Below are positions 41,150 through 49,272 of a stretch of 64,000 nt of DNA, one piece after another. Below the pieces are notes generated by a model. It was not told where the DNA came from. It ran no database searches and was given only the letters and a program-made list of their open reading frames with translations. The DNA comes from Flavobacterium terrisoli (lineage in GTDB: Bacteria > Bacteroidota > Bacteroidia > Flavobacteriales > Flavobacteriaceae). The DNA is taken from NCBI RefSeq assembly GCF_030167905.1, contig NZ_JARGNA010000006.1, positions 62,001 to 126,000 of the forward strand. Direction: 5' to 3'. Within the stretch, counting starts at the first letter, position 1. Every line of letters begins with the position of its first letter. The translations under genes and the position numbers were made by a program.

Positions 41150-41476
41150 ATGGAAGAGAATTTCTTTGAAAGAGTTTACGCCATTGCGCGCCAGATTCCG
41201 GAAGGAAAAGTCACTTCTTATGGCGCCATTGCCAAGGCTTTAGGCACCGCTCGTTCTGCACGAATGGTCGGTTGGGCCATGAACGCCTGTCACGGCAGGG
41301 ATGATGTTCCGGCGCATAGAGTCGTGAATAGAATTGGAGTGCTTTCGGGGAAACACCATTTTGACGGAACCAACTTAATGCAGCAACTCCTCGAAAACGA
41401 AGGTGTAGAAGTCGTTGACAATCAAATTGTCAATTTTGAACAATATTTTTGGCAGCCTGAGATTAGTCAGCAGTAA
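41150..41476 (+). CDS. Alkyltransferase-like protein (MGMT family without the active cysteine)
   Basis: 108 residues, only the DNA-binding C-terminal domain of O6-alkylguanine transferases: IPEGKVTSYGAIAKALG (about 16-32) and RMVGWAMNACHG. The active-site PCHRV reads PAHRV, with A55 replacing the acceptor Cys. ATL proteins of this kind bind alkylated bases and hand them to nucleotide excision repair. Last gene of the trmB operon. Its last two codons and stop lie in a CAG heptad array. Confidence 0.94.
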   Translation: MEENFFERVYAIARQIPEGKVTSYGAIAKALGTARSARMVGWAMNACHGRDDVPAHRVVNRIGVLSGKHHFDGTNLMQQLLENEGVEVVDNQIVNFEQYFWQPEISQQ

Positions 41477-41493
41477 TCAGTAGCAGTAGGCAG
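41468..41493 (+). repeat. CAGNNNN array over the ATL stop codon
   Basis: CAG at 41468, 41471, 41478, 41484 and 41491 (main spacing 7, one of 6). The first two are the Gln codons before the stop. Confidence 0.6.
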
Positions 41494-41525
41494 TTATAAA
41501 TTGTAATTATCCAACCATCAAAAAC

Positions 41526-41550
41526 TTTTCCCTTTTCCCTTTTCTCTTTT
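41526..41550 (+). repeat. 7-nt tandem repeat TTTTCCC
   Basis: TTTTCCC at 41526 and 41533 and TTTTCTC at 41540, then TTTT. A pyrimidine tract directly upstream of the mrp promoter. Confidence 0.75.
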
Positions 41551-41564
41551 AACTATTTTCAAGT

Positions 41565-41572
41565 TATCTTTG
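41565..41572 (+). promoter_or_regulatory. -7 element of the mrp promoter
   Basis: TATCTTTG, 72 bases before the ATG at 41645. Confidence 0.6.
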
Positions 41573-41644
41573 CAATCTAAAATCAGTTTAAATAAATATA
41601 ACAAAAAACGGTAACCTTTTCAGGGTGAGCCGCAAACATACAAG

Positions 41645-42781
41645 ATGAAATTAGACAGAAAAGAAATCTTATCGGCTTTAGAAACCATTTCGATAGCCGG
41701 TGAAGGAAAAAATATGGTCGAGAGCGGTGCCGTGAAAAACGTACTGACCTTTGGCAACGAAGTCGTAGTTGATTTAGTAATCTCAACGCCGGCGATGCAC
41801 ATCAAGAAACGTGCAGAAGACGACATCAAAAAATTAATCCACGAGAAATTCTCTCCTGATGCTGACGTAAAAGTGAACATCAAAGTAGAAACATCAACAC
41901 AAAACCCTAACGAAATCAAAGGCAAAGCCATTCCGGGCATCAGCAATATCATTGCCGTAGCTTCAGGAAAAGGTGGCGTAGGAAAATCAACAGTGACTGC
42001 TAATTTAGCGGTGACTTTGGCCAAAATGGGTTTTAAAGTCGGAATCCTGGATGCCGATATTTACGGACCATCAATGCCGATTATGTTCGACGTGGAAAAC
42101 GAAAAACCAATCTCGATTGAGGTTGATGGCAAATCCAAAATGAAACCAATCGAAAGCTACGAAATCAAATTGCTTTCCATCGGATTCTTTACTTCTCCGA
42201 GTCAGGCGGTGATTTGGCGTGGACCAATGGCTTCGAAAGCGTTGAACCAAATGATATTTGATGCCGCTTGGGGCGAATTGGATTTTATGCTTATCGATTT
42301 GCCACCGGGAACCGGAGACATTCACTTGTCCATTATGCAGTCTTTGCCAATCACTGGTGCGGTTGTCGTAAGTACACCACAAGCTGTGGCTTTGGCGGAT
42401 GCCAAAAAAGGAGTATCGATGTTCTTGTCCGACAGTATCAATGTTCCGGTATTGGGAATCATAGAAAATATGGCCTATTTCACTCCGGAGGAACTGCCAA
42501 ACAACAAATATTACATCTTCGGAAAAGAAGGTGCCAAAAACCTGGCGGAAGATTTACAAGTGCCTTTCCTAGGTGAAGTGCCATTGGTGCAAAGCATCCG
42601 CGAAGCAGGCGATTATGGCCGTCCGGCAGCCTTGCAAACCGCCTCGGTAATCGAAAGGGTTTTTGAGGAAATTACGCGAAATGTAGTGCAGGAAACGGTA
42701 AACAGAAACGAAAGTTTGCCACCAACCGAAGCAATCAAAATAACAACCATGGCGGGCTGTTCTGCCGTTAAAGGAAAATAA
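41645..42781 (+). CDS. mrp: Mrp/NBP35-family Fe-S cluster carrier ATPase
   Basis: 378 residues. N-terminal MIP18/DUF59-like domain (about 1-85, VVDLVISTPAMHIKKRAEDDI), then a P-loop domain with the deviant Walker A SGKGGVGKSTVTANLA (about 105-120) and DLPPGTGDIHLS. It probably loads and delivers 4Fe-4S clusters. Directly upstream of a NifU-domain gene (1-base gap), which supports the Fe-S role. Confidence 0.94.
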   Translation: MKLDRKEILSALETISIAGEGKNMVESGAVKNVLTFGNEVVVDLVISTPAMHIKKRAEDDIKKLIHEKFSPDADVKVNIKVETSTQNPNEIKGKAIPGISNIIAVASGKGGVGKSTVTANLAVTLAKMGFKVGILDADIYGPSMPIMFDVENEKPISIEVDGKSKMKPIESYEIKLLSIGFFTSPSQAVIWRGPMASKALNQMIFDAAWGELDFMLIDLPPGTGDIHLSIMQSLPITGAVVVSTPQAVALADAKKGVSMFLSDSINVPVLGIIENMAYFTPEELPNNKYYIFGKEGAKNLAEDLQVPFLGEVPLVQSIREAGDYGRPAALQTASVIERVFEEITRNVVQETVNRNESLPPTEAIKITTMAGCSAVKGK

Positions 42782-42782
42782 G

Positions 42783-43022
42783 ATGACTAACGAAGAATTG
42801 ATTTTAAACATTGAAAAAGCACTCGATGAAATCAGGCCATTCCTGAATTCGGATGGAGGTGATATCAGTTTGGTTTCTATTGAAGATGAGAAACATGTAA
42901 AAGTGCGTCTTCAGGGAGCCTGTACTTCATGTAGTTTGAGCATCAGCACTATGAAAGCCGGTGTCGAAACTACCATTAAGAAGTATGCACCACAAATAGA
43001 AACAGTAGAAAACGTTAATTAA
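42783..43022 (+). CDS. NifU-type Fe-S scaffold
   Basis: 79 residues, a stand-alone NifU C-terminal (Nfu) domain. LNSDGGDISLV (about 21-31) and the cluster-binding CTSC (C47, C50) are both present. Works with the Mrp protein encoded just upstream in assembling or carrying Fe-S clusters. Confidence 0.94.
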   Translation: MTNEELILNIEKALDEIRPFLNSDGGDISLVSIEDEKHVKVRLQGACTSCSLSISTMKAGVETTIKKYAPQIETVENVN

Positions 43023-43026
43023 AGAT

Positions 43027-44226
43027 ATGAAATTTAAAATCATCTTTGTAATCGTAATCATCTTGTGTTGTAATGATCTGTTTTCACAAATCAGCCGATA
43101 TGAAAAAGGATATTTTATCGATAATAACAATAAAAAAACCGAATGCTTAATAAAGAATTTGGAATGGGACTTTAACCCAAAAGAATTTGAATATAAGACT
43201 GATGAGAATTCATCTTCAAATACGATGAAGCTTGATGACTTTCAGGAGTTTAGCGTAGGTGAAGAATATACATTCAAAAAGGTAACTGTTAAGATTGACA
43301 AGTCGAGTGATGCTATTGCCGATGCCTCCACGATAAAGGCTACAAATTTTGTTGACGATGTATTACTGCTCAGGGTTATTGTTGAAGGTAAAGCAACATT
43401 GTACAGCTACAAAACAGACAATTATTTACGATTTTTTTACAGTAAAGATGAAAATTTAATTCATCCGCTTTCTTATAAAGTTTATTATGATCAGCAAGCG
43501 GGAGATTATCGAACCAATAGAACTTACAGACAAGAGCTTTTGAATGATTTGAAATGTGAATCAATTACTCAAAATGAAATAGAGAGACTCGAGTATATTG
43601 AAACGAGCATGACAAAGCTTTTTATAAAATATAATGTTTGTTCGGGTGATGTGACCAAAAAAACTTCCGGGGCAAAGAAACACAATACCCTTGAGTTGTA
43701 CGCTAAAGCCGGGATAGGAATTTCGGATTTTTATATAAATTATGACGGTCATACTGCAGATTTCTCAAAGAAAACGAGCTTAGAAGTAGCTGTTGAAAGT
43801 GAAATTAATTTTTCCGAAAAATTTAAAAGATGGTCAGCGCTTGTTGAAGTGGGTTATCAACAATATTCCAATTCGTATTATTTTGATTATGTGAATGATT
43901 ATACTGCTGAACTGAATTACAAATCGGTTGATTTGTCTATCGGATTGCGCAGGTATTTTGGAATAGCCTCTAAATCGAATCTCTATCTAAGCGGTTATTT
44001 AACCTATAAGTTTGCTATGAATTCCACTTTAAATTACAGCAATGCAACCCAGGATTTGGATGTTGTTAATAGGATTTCTCAAGCAGCATTAGGATTGGGT
44101 TATGCCTATGACAAAAAATATATTTTAGAATTGCGATATGAAGTGGTTAATAATTTGTTCAAAAGCAGTAGTGCCAGATCCAAGTTCAGCACGGTCGGAA
44201 TTATGTTAGCCTACAAATTTCTTTAG
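43027..44226 (+). CDS. Exported protein with C-terminal outer membrane barrel-like domain, function unknown
   Basis: 399 residues. Signal peptide about 1-20 (IIFVIVIILCCNDLFSQ). The N-terminal ~170 residues are a soluble domain opening with YEKGYFIDNNNKKTECLI. The C-terminal ~190 residues have alternating strands (ELYAKAGIGISDFYI, ALVEVGYQQYSNSYYF, GLRRYFGI) and end in an aromatic FSTVGIMLAYKFL, as in PorT-like small barrels. Relatives in Flavobacteria are often mislabelled 'tRNA modification GTPase'; no GTPase motif is present. It starts 4 bases after the NifU gene. Confidence 0.75.
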   Translation: MKFKIIFVIVIILCCNDLFSQISRYEKGYFIDNNNKKTECLIKNLEWDFNPKEFEYKTDENSSSNTMKLDDFQEFSVGEEYTFKKVTVKIDKSSDAIADASTIKATNFVDDVLLLRVIVEGKATLYSYKTDNYLRFFYSKDENLIHPLSYKVYYDQQAGDYRTNRTYRQELLNDLKCESITQNEIERLEYIETSMTKLFIKYNVCSGDVTKKTSGAKKHNTLELYAKAGIGISDFYINYDGHTADFSKKTSLEVAVESEINFSEKFKRWSALVEVGYQQYSNSYYFDYVNDYTAELNYKSVDLSIGLRRYFGIASKSNLYLSGYLTYKFAMNSTLNYSNATQDLDVVNRISQAALGLGYAYDKKYILELRYEVVNNLFKSSSARSKFSTVGIMLAYKFL

Positions 44227-44263
44227 AAATAAAGGATTTAAATGATAAAAATCATGGTCTAAG

Positions 44264-44303
44264 ACTTTGCAGCTTTGCAACTTTGGACTCTGAAACTTAG
44301 AAC
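44264..44303 (+). repeat. 8-nt-period ACTTTGC array upstream of the FAD reductase
   Basis: ACTTTGC-like units at 44264, 44272, 44280, 44287 and 44295 (spacings 8, 8, 7, 8), decaying to the right. It ends 8 bases before the ATG at 44312. Confidence 0.6.
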
Positions 44304-44311
44304 CTCAAAAA

Positions 44312-45364
44312 ATGATTGAAACAGATATACTTATAATCGGTGCTGGGCCAACAGGACTTTTTACTGTTTTTGAAGCCGGATTATTAAAGCTTAAATGCCA
44401 CATAATTGATGCTTTGCCACAACCCGGTGGACAGTTGGCAGAATTATATCCCAAAAAACCCATTTATGATATTCCGGGCTATCCCGAAGTATTGGCTGGT
44501 GATTTGGTGACCAATTTAATGGAACAAATCAAACAATTCCAACCCGGATTTACTTTAGGCGAAACAGCCGAAAACATAGACAAATTAGAAGACGGTACTT
44601 TTATTGTCACAACCAATAAAGGCACAAAGCACCATGCTAAAGCCATTGCAATTGCCGGCGGATTGGGAACCTTTGAACCGCGAAAACCTATCATTGAAGA
44701 CATTGCTTTTTACGAAGAAAAAGGCGTAGAGTATTTTGTAAAAGATCCCGAATTATTCCGCGATAAGAAAATCGTGATTGCCGGCGGTGGTGATTCTGCG
44801 CTCGACTGGAGTATTTTCCTTTCCGATGTGGCTTCCTCCGTAACCTTGATCCACCGCAGGAATGAGTTCCGTGGTGCACTGGATTCGGTAGAAAAAGTAC
44901 AGGAATTAAAACACTCAGGCAAAATAAAATTAATCACACCGGCAGAAGTTATCGGATTAAATGGTGCCGAACATTTGGAGTCTATTGACATAGATGAAAA
45001 TGGTGCGCACCGAAACATTAAAACCGATTATTTTATTCCGCTTTTCGGATTGACACCAAAACTGGGCGCCATCGCCAATTGGGGATTGGAAATCGAAAAG
45101 AATGCGATTAAAGTCAACAACGCCTTAGATTATCAAACCAACATCGAAGGGATTTACGCCATTGGCGATGTGAATATTTATCCGGGCAAATTAAAATTGA
45201 TCTTGTGTGGTTTCCACGAAGCGACTTTAATGTGCCAAAGCGTTTACAACCGATTGAATCCGGGGAAAAAGTATGTGTTGAAATATACCACGGTTTCCGG
45301 AATTGATGGATTCGACGGAACCAGAAAAGAAGCCGAAAAAGCAGTCGTTAAAGCCATAGATTAA
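44312..45364 (+). CDS. FAD-dependent NAD(P)H reductase (thioredoxin reductase-like ferredoxin reductase)
   Basis: 350 residues. FAD-binding IIGAGPTGLFTVFEAG (about 7-22), NAD(P)-binding IAGGGDSALDWSIFL (about 150-164) and the C-terminal FAD motif GIYAIGDVNIYPG (about 280-292). It lacks the CxxC of thioredoxin reductase, so it fits the TrxR-type ferredoxin-NADP reductases (YumC-like). It is followed immediately by a COQ7-like diiron protein and a 2Fe-2S ferredoxin, which gives a natural electron path from NAD(P)H. Confidence 0.92.
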   Translation: MIETDILIIGAGPTGLFTVFEAGLLKLKCHIIDALPQPGGQLAELYPKKPIYDIPGYPEVLAGDLVTNLMEQIKQFQPGFTLGETAENIDKLEDGTFIVTTNKGTKHHAKAIAIAGGLGTFEPRKPIIEDIAFYEEKGVEYFVKDPELFRDKKIVIAGGGDSALDWSIFLSDVASSVTLIHRRNEFRGALDSVEKVQELKHSGKIKLITPAEVIGLNGAEHLESIDIDENGAHRNIKTDYFIPLFGLTPKLGAIANWGLEIEKNAIKVNNALDYQTNIEGIYAIGDVNIYPGKLKLILCGFHEATLMCQSVYNRLNPGKKYVLKYTTVSGIDGFDGTRKEAEKAVVKAID

Positions 45365-45928
45365 ATGCAGTTAAACCATCCTGAATTAGTTGACCTTTTA
45401 AAAAAAGCCTATTCTGCTGAGAAAGCAGCCGCTTTTGCTTATCAGGGCCATGCCGGTTCAGTGAAAGATAAGACGCAAAAGACAGCCATTCACCAAATCG
45501 AAATCGATGAATGGAACCACAGAAAAGAAGTACTGGAAATCATGAACGATTTTGGGATTTCCGTTTCCAAATGGTATGAGTTTAAGTTTCATCTCATCGG
45601 GAAAGTGATTTCGAGAAGTTGTTATGTCATCGGTTGGTTTATGCCATTCTATTTCGCCGGAAGATTGGAAAGCGGCAACGTTTGTGAATACTTCCGAATG
45701 ATGCATTTCTTTAATTCATTAGGCATTACCAAATATAATCAAGTGTTGTATGAAATGGGCATCAAAGAAAAAGAACACGAAATCTACTTTTTGGATAAAA
45801 TAAAAGACAGCAAACTGCTTCCTTTTTTTGAAAAGCTTTTTTCATGGGGAACAGGCAAAGGCTTTAATGATATCGACTTAGATAAAAAATACCCGGTAGA
45901 ACAATCCAATCAATATTGCAAAAAATAA
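45365..45928 (+). CDS. COQ7-like diiron protein (demethoxyubiquinone hydroxylase family)
   Basis: 187 residues, starting on the base after the reductase stop. Ferritin-like diiron ligands can be placed: E19, E49 with H52 (ExxH in DEWNHR), E102 or E108, and E135 with H138 (KEKEH). The central hydrophobic part (about 77-100) would touch the membrane, as in COQ7. COQ7 hydroxylates a ubiquinone precursor, but Flavobacteria are expected to make menaquinone, so the substrate here is open. Confidence 0.85.
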   Translation: MQLNHPELVDLLKKAYSAEKAAAFAYQGHAGSVKDKTQKTAIHQIEIDEWNHRKEVLEIMNDFGISVSKWYEFKFHLIGKVISRSCYVIGWFMPFYFAGRLESGNVCEYFRMMHFFNSLGITKYNQVLYEMGIKEKEHEIYFLDKIKDSKLLPFFEKLFSWGTGKGFNDIDLDKKYPVEQSNQYCKK

Positions 45929-45934
45929 ATTGAC

Positions 45935-46267
45935 ATGGCAAACGACGTTACCATAACCATCACTGACCGAGAAGGCATTGCTCACGAAGTGCAAGCACCA
46001 ACCGATATGAACATGAATATCATGGAATTGGTTCGGGCCTATGAATTGGCGCCCGAAGGAACGATTGGGATTTGTGGCGGAATGGCGATGTGTGCTTCCT
46101 GTCAGTGTTATGTTCTCAATGATTTTCCGTTGCCCGAAAAAAGTGCCGATGAAGAGGCTATGCTTTGGGAAGCGTTTAATGTCAAGGATAATAGCCGTTT
46201 GGGTTGTCAAATCCACATCACCGAAGAACTTAACGGACTCGAAATAGAATTGGCTCCAGAGGCTTAA
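45935..46267 (+). CDS. 2Fe-2S ferredoxin (adrenodoxin type)
   Basis: 110 residues with ligands C47, C53, C56 and C91 (C-x5-C-x2-C-x34-C), in GICGGMAMCASC and RLGCQIH; C58 is extra. Carries one electron at a time; 6 bases after the diiron gene, so it probably passes electrons from the FAD reductase to it. Its stop codon abuts the stop of the convergent hydrolase gene. Confidence 0.94.
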   Translation: MANDVTITITDREGIAHEVQAPTDMNMNIMELVRAYELAPEGTIGICGGMAMCASCQCYVLNDFPLPEKSADEEAMLWEAFNVKDNSRLGCQIHITEELNGLEIELAPEA

Positions 46268-46975
46268 TTACAATCCTAATTTAATTCTGGCGAAAGGCAA
46301 AATTCTTTCCACAAATTTAGTATAAGCGATAGTTGACGGATGCAAGCCATCTGTCGCTACCAATTCGGGTTGCGCCAATCCCAATCGCGTGATATCAGTG
46401 ATGTTGATAAAAGTAATGCCGTTGGTTATACAATAATTTTCAGCAAAGGCATTATAAGTGTCCAGTTCTGCTGAAATAGCCGAAGGATTTCCTGTGCCTT
46501 GACCATAAGGCGTATAGGCATAATCGGGAATGGAAACGACTATCAGGTTGTTTTTGTCGCCTTTGCCTCGGGCTATCGCCGTTTCGACCAATTCCACAAA
46601 TTCCTGTTCGTATAAACTAAAAGGTTTGTTTTGGTACTGATTGTTGACGCCAATTAAAAGTGTTACCAAATCATAATCATTCGCCAAAGGTTCGATGGCT
46701 ATTGCTGATTTTAAATCGGTAGTCGTCCAGCCGGTTTGGGCAATTAGCTTGATGCTAAAAGTGTCTTCAAAATTCAAATAGTTAAGAACACTGTCTTTGA
46801 GTTGTTCGGGAAAACGGCAATCGACACAAACATTTTGACCATAAGTATAGCTGTCGCCTAAGGCCAGGTATTTGTAATTTACCGGCACCAAATCGCCATC
46901 ATCAACGTCAGAATTACAACTGATGAACGATAAGATCAAACAGAACAAAAACAATATTTTAGCAATGTATTTCAT
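46268..46975 (-). CDS. SGNH/GDSL hydrolase lipoprotein
   Basis: 235 residues. Lipobox LILSFISC puts the lipidated Cys at about residue 20. SGNH blocks: I YLALGDSYTYGQ (nucleophile Ser), III LIGVNNQY (G and N) and V ATDGLHPST (catalytic D and H). An esterase or lipase anchored to the periplasmic side or outside; substrate unknown. ATG at 46975. Confidence 0.9.
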   Translation of the reverse strand: MKYIAKILFLFCLILSFISCNSDVDDGDLVPVNYKYLALGDSYTYGQNVCVDCRFPEQLKDSVLNYLNFEDTFSIKLIAQTGWTTTDLKSAIAIEPLANDYDLVTLLIGVNNQYQNKPFSLYEQEFVELVETAIARGKGDKNNLIVVSIPDYAYTPYGQGTGNPSAISAELDTYNAFAENYCITNGITFINITDITRLGLAQPELVATDGLHPSTIAYTKFVERILPFARIKLGL

Positions 46976-47022
46976 AAGTCATTTTTAATACATGCATTTA
47001 CGGTAAAGCAACTGCTTTAGGT

Positions 47023-47805
47023 TTAGACCAAGGCTAAATTGGCTTCAATTTTTTCTTCGATAGCATTCCAGAGTCCGATTCTTTTCTCCAACGCCAAAAA
47101 GGAAACTTCTTCCACTTCTTTCCATTTTTGGGTATCGTCCTGGCACAATTCGGTAATCATCTGCATCGCCATCGGACCGTGTTCATCGGCATCCAATTCG
47201 ATGTGTCTTTCGAAATAGTAAATCAATTTAGTCAAATCTACATCGGGGAAATTCTGCTGGAAACTTTTCAGGATTTCGGTAAACATATTCGGAATCAGAT
47301 CTTCTCTGCCAAAGGTAAACGCAGCCGCAATTTTGTGCACTTTTCCTTCTTCGATGACGCGGAAAGTAAAGTCGAGAAATGCTTTTACTTCGGGGTGTAA
47401 ATCACTTTTTTTGATGGCAATAAAAACGTTTTTGGTTTCTACAACATTCTGCAGAAAAGCTTCCAATTCTGAGGTTGCCGCGCCACAACTTTGCATGGCT
47501 TCGACATACATTTCGAAATGGCTCAAACGCTTCCCGTCCAGAGTCAGATCGCTTTCTTCTGCCAAAACAATTTCGTTGATTAAATATCTCGTTTCCGGAT
47601 TTGCTGAAGCAAACCAAGGCGTGGTCGTACAGGTTAATTTGCTTTGCAATGCCTTTAACAGCGACATAAAATCCCATACGGCATACACATGGTTTTCGAG
47701 GAATTTGCGCAAGTCGTCAATGGTTTTTACTTTTTCGTATAACGGATGTTGCAGTAAAATGTCTTTCTGTGGTTGTATTTTTTTATTGATAGTAGAGATT
47801 GTCAT
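47023..47805 (-). CDS. DUF3050 protein, haem-oxygenase-like fold
   Basis: 260 residues from the ATG at 47805 (MTISTINKKIQPQKDILLQHPLYEKV). The frame extends to 47895 but the -7 element at 47861-47868 lies inside that part. DUF3050 hallmarks: FLENHVYAVWDFMSLLKALQ (about 36-55) and YYFERHIELDADEHGPMA near the C-terminus, with His and Glu residues that could bind metal. Known relatives are uncharacterised; a metal-dependent oxidase role is possible (inference). Confidence 0.86.
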   Translation of the reverse strand: MTISTINKKIQPQKDILLQHPLYEKVKTIDDLRKFLENHVYAVWDFMSLLKALQSKLTCTTTPWFASANPETRYLINEIVLAEESDLTLDGKRLSHFEMYVEAMQSCGAATSELEAFLQNVVETKNVFIAIKKSDLHPEVKAFLDFTFRVIEEGKVHKIAAAFTFGREDLIPNMFTEILKSFQQNFPDVDLTKLIYYFERHIELDADEHGPMAMQMITELCQDDTQKWKEVEEVSFLALEKRIGLWNAIEEKIEANLALV

Positions 47806-47860
47806 AGCTTTTTTTAGGGTATTTACGTATTGTGTCACTATTGTGTTTTTCAATACCTCA

Positions 47861-47868
47861 CAAATGTA
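47861..47868 (-). promoter_or_regulatory. -7 element of the DUF3050 gene
   Basis: TACATTTG on the minus strand, 56 bases before the ATG at 47805. Confidence 0.6.
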
Positions 47869-47898
47869 AAAATGCTTCCCGAAAAAGAGAAGCATTTT
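47869..47898 (-). terminator. Terminator of the acyl-CoA dehydrogenase gene
   Basis: Perfect 10-bp stem AAAATGCTTC (47869-47878) / GAAGCATTTT (47889-47898), 10-nt loop. Confidence 0.82.
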
Positions 47899-47927
47899 GT
47901 ATCAATTTTATTTATTGTTTAATCTTT

Positions 47928-49106
47928 TTATTTGAAAGCCGGAATGCCTGTGATGTCCGCACCGGTAATCAACAAGTGAATATCGTGTGTTCCTTCATAA
48001 GTCAGTACACTTTCTAAGTTCATCATGTGACGCATGATTGAATATTCTCCGGTGATTCCCATTCCGCCTAAAATCTGACGGGCCTCGCGGGCGATTTCAA
48101 CTGCCATGTTCACGTTGTTTCTTTTCGCCATTGAGATTTGCGCTGTAGTGGCTTTGCCTTCGTTTCTCAAAACACCCAATCTCCAGGTCAATAATTGTGC
48201 TTTGGTGATTTCGGTAATCATTTCGGCCAATTTCTTTTGTTGCAATTGCGTTCCCGCGATTGGTTTGTCAAATTGTACTCTTTCCTTAGCATAACGCAAA
48301 GCGGTGTCGTAACAATCCATGGCTGCACCGATAGCGCCCCAGGCGATTCCGTAACGAGCTGAATCCAAACACATCATTGGCGCACCAAGACCTGATTTGC
48401 CTGGCATCAAATTTTCTTTTGGCACTTTTACGTTGTCAAAAATCAATTCACCTGTGGCCGAAGCGCGAAGTGACCATTTGTTATGGGTTTCCGGTGTGGT
48501 GAAACCTTCCATGCCTCTTTCTACGATTAATCCGTGGATTCTTCCTGATTCATCTTTGGCCCAAACCACAGCAATGTCTGCAAATGGCGCATTGGAAATC
48601 CACATTTTGGCACCGTTCAACAAATAATGGTCGCCCATGTCTTTGAAGTTGGTTACCATGCCGCTTGGATTCGAACCAAAATCAGGTTCGGTCAATCCAA
48701 AACAGCCCATCATTTCACCTGTGGCTAATTTTGGCAAGTATTTTTGACGTTGTTCTTCCGTTCCGAATTTCCAGATAGGATACATTACCAAAGACGATTG
48801 TACTGATGATGTAGAACGCACACCCGAATCACCTCTTTCGATCTCCTGCATGATTAAACCATACGAAATTTGGTCTAAACCGGCACCGCCATATTCCTCC
48901 GGAATATAAGGTCCAAATCCGCCAATTTCGCCCAAACCTTTGATGATTTGTGTTGGGAATTCCGCGCGTTGTGCATATTCTTCGATGATTGGAGACACTT
49001 CGCGTTTCACCCACGCACGCGCTGAATCACGCACTAATTTGTGCTCTTCGGTTAGTAAATCATCCAATAAATAATAATCTGGAGCTTGAAATAAATCTGG
49101 TCGCAT
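47928..49106 (-). CDS. Acyl-CoA dehydrogenase, glutaryl-CoA dehydrogenase-like
   Basis: 392 residues, complete three-domain flavoprotein. CFGLTEPDFGSNPSGM is the FAD/substrate signature; GMGITGEYSIMRHMMNLESVLTYEGTHDIHLLITG contains the catalytic Glu (YEGTHDIH), placed as in glutaryl-CoA dehydrogenases. Oxidises an acyl-CoA and may also decarboxylate; substrate not proven. Own promoter and terminator. Confidence 0.92.
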   Translation of the reverse strand: MRPDLFQAPDYYLLDDLLTEEHKLVRDSARAWVKREVSPIIEEYAQRAEFPTQIIKGLGEIGGFGPYIPEEYGGAGLDQISYGLIMQEIERGDSGVRSTSSVQSSLVMYPIWKFGTEEQRQKYLPKLATGEMMGCFGLTEPDFGSNPSGMVTNFKDMGDHYLLNGAKMWISNAPFADIAVVWAKDESGRIHGLIVERGMEGFTTPETHNKWSLRASATGELIFDNVKVPKENLMPGKSGLGAPMMCLDSARYGIAWGAIGAAMDCYDTALRYAKERVQFDKPIAGTQLQQKKLAEMITEITKAQLLTWRLGVLRNEGKATTAQISMAKRNNVNMAVEIAREARQILGGMGITGEYSIMRHMMNLESVLTYEGTHDIHLLITGADITGIPAFK

Positions 49107-49136
49107 AGTCTTTAATTTGGTTTACGAAAACGTTTG

Positions 49137-49144
49137 CAAAGCTA
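49137..49144 (-). promoter_or_regulatory. -7 element of the acyl-CoA dehydrogenase gene
   Basis: TAGCTTTG on the minus strand, 30 bases before the ATG. Confidence 0.65.
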
Positions 49145-49190
49145 CATAATCTTAATCAAAAACTCAATTAACAATAGTTATAATTTTTGG

Positions 49191-49253
49191 AGCTTTTTCC
49201 AGCTATTCGCTCTATCTTTTTCAGAGAAAAAGGATGCCGCTACTATCTGGGCT
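49191..49253 (+). repeat. Hairpin-forming interspersed element, copy C
   Basis: Outer helix AGC-(TTTTT)-CCAG (49191-49202) / CTGGGCT (49247-49253). Inner helix CTTTTTC (49216-49222) / GAAAAAG (49226-49232). Same plan as copy B with compensating changes. It lies between an acyl-CoA dehydrogenase promoter and the end of the next minus-strand gene. Confidence 0.65.
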
Positions 49254-49272
49254 AAGTTTAGTCGGCTTGAAA

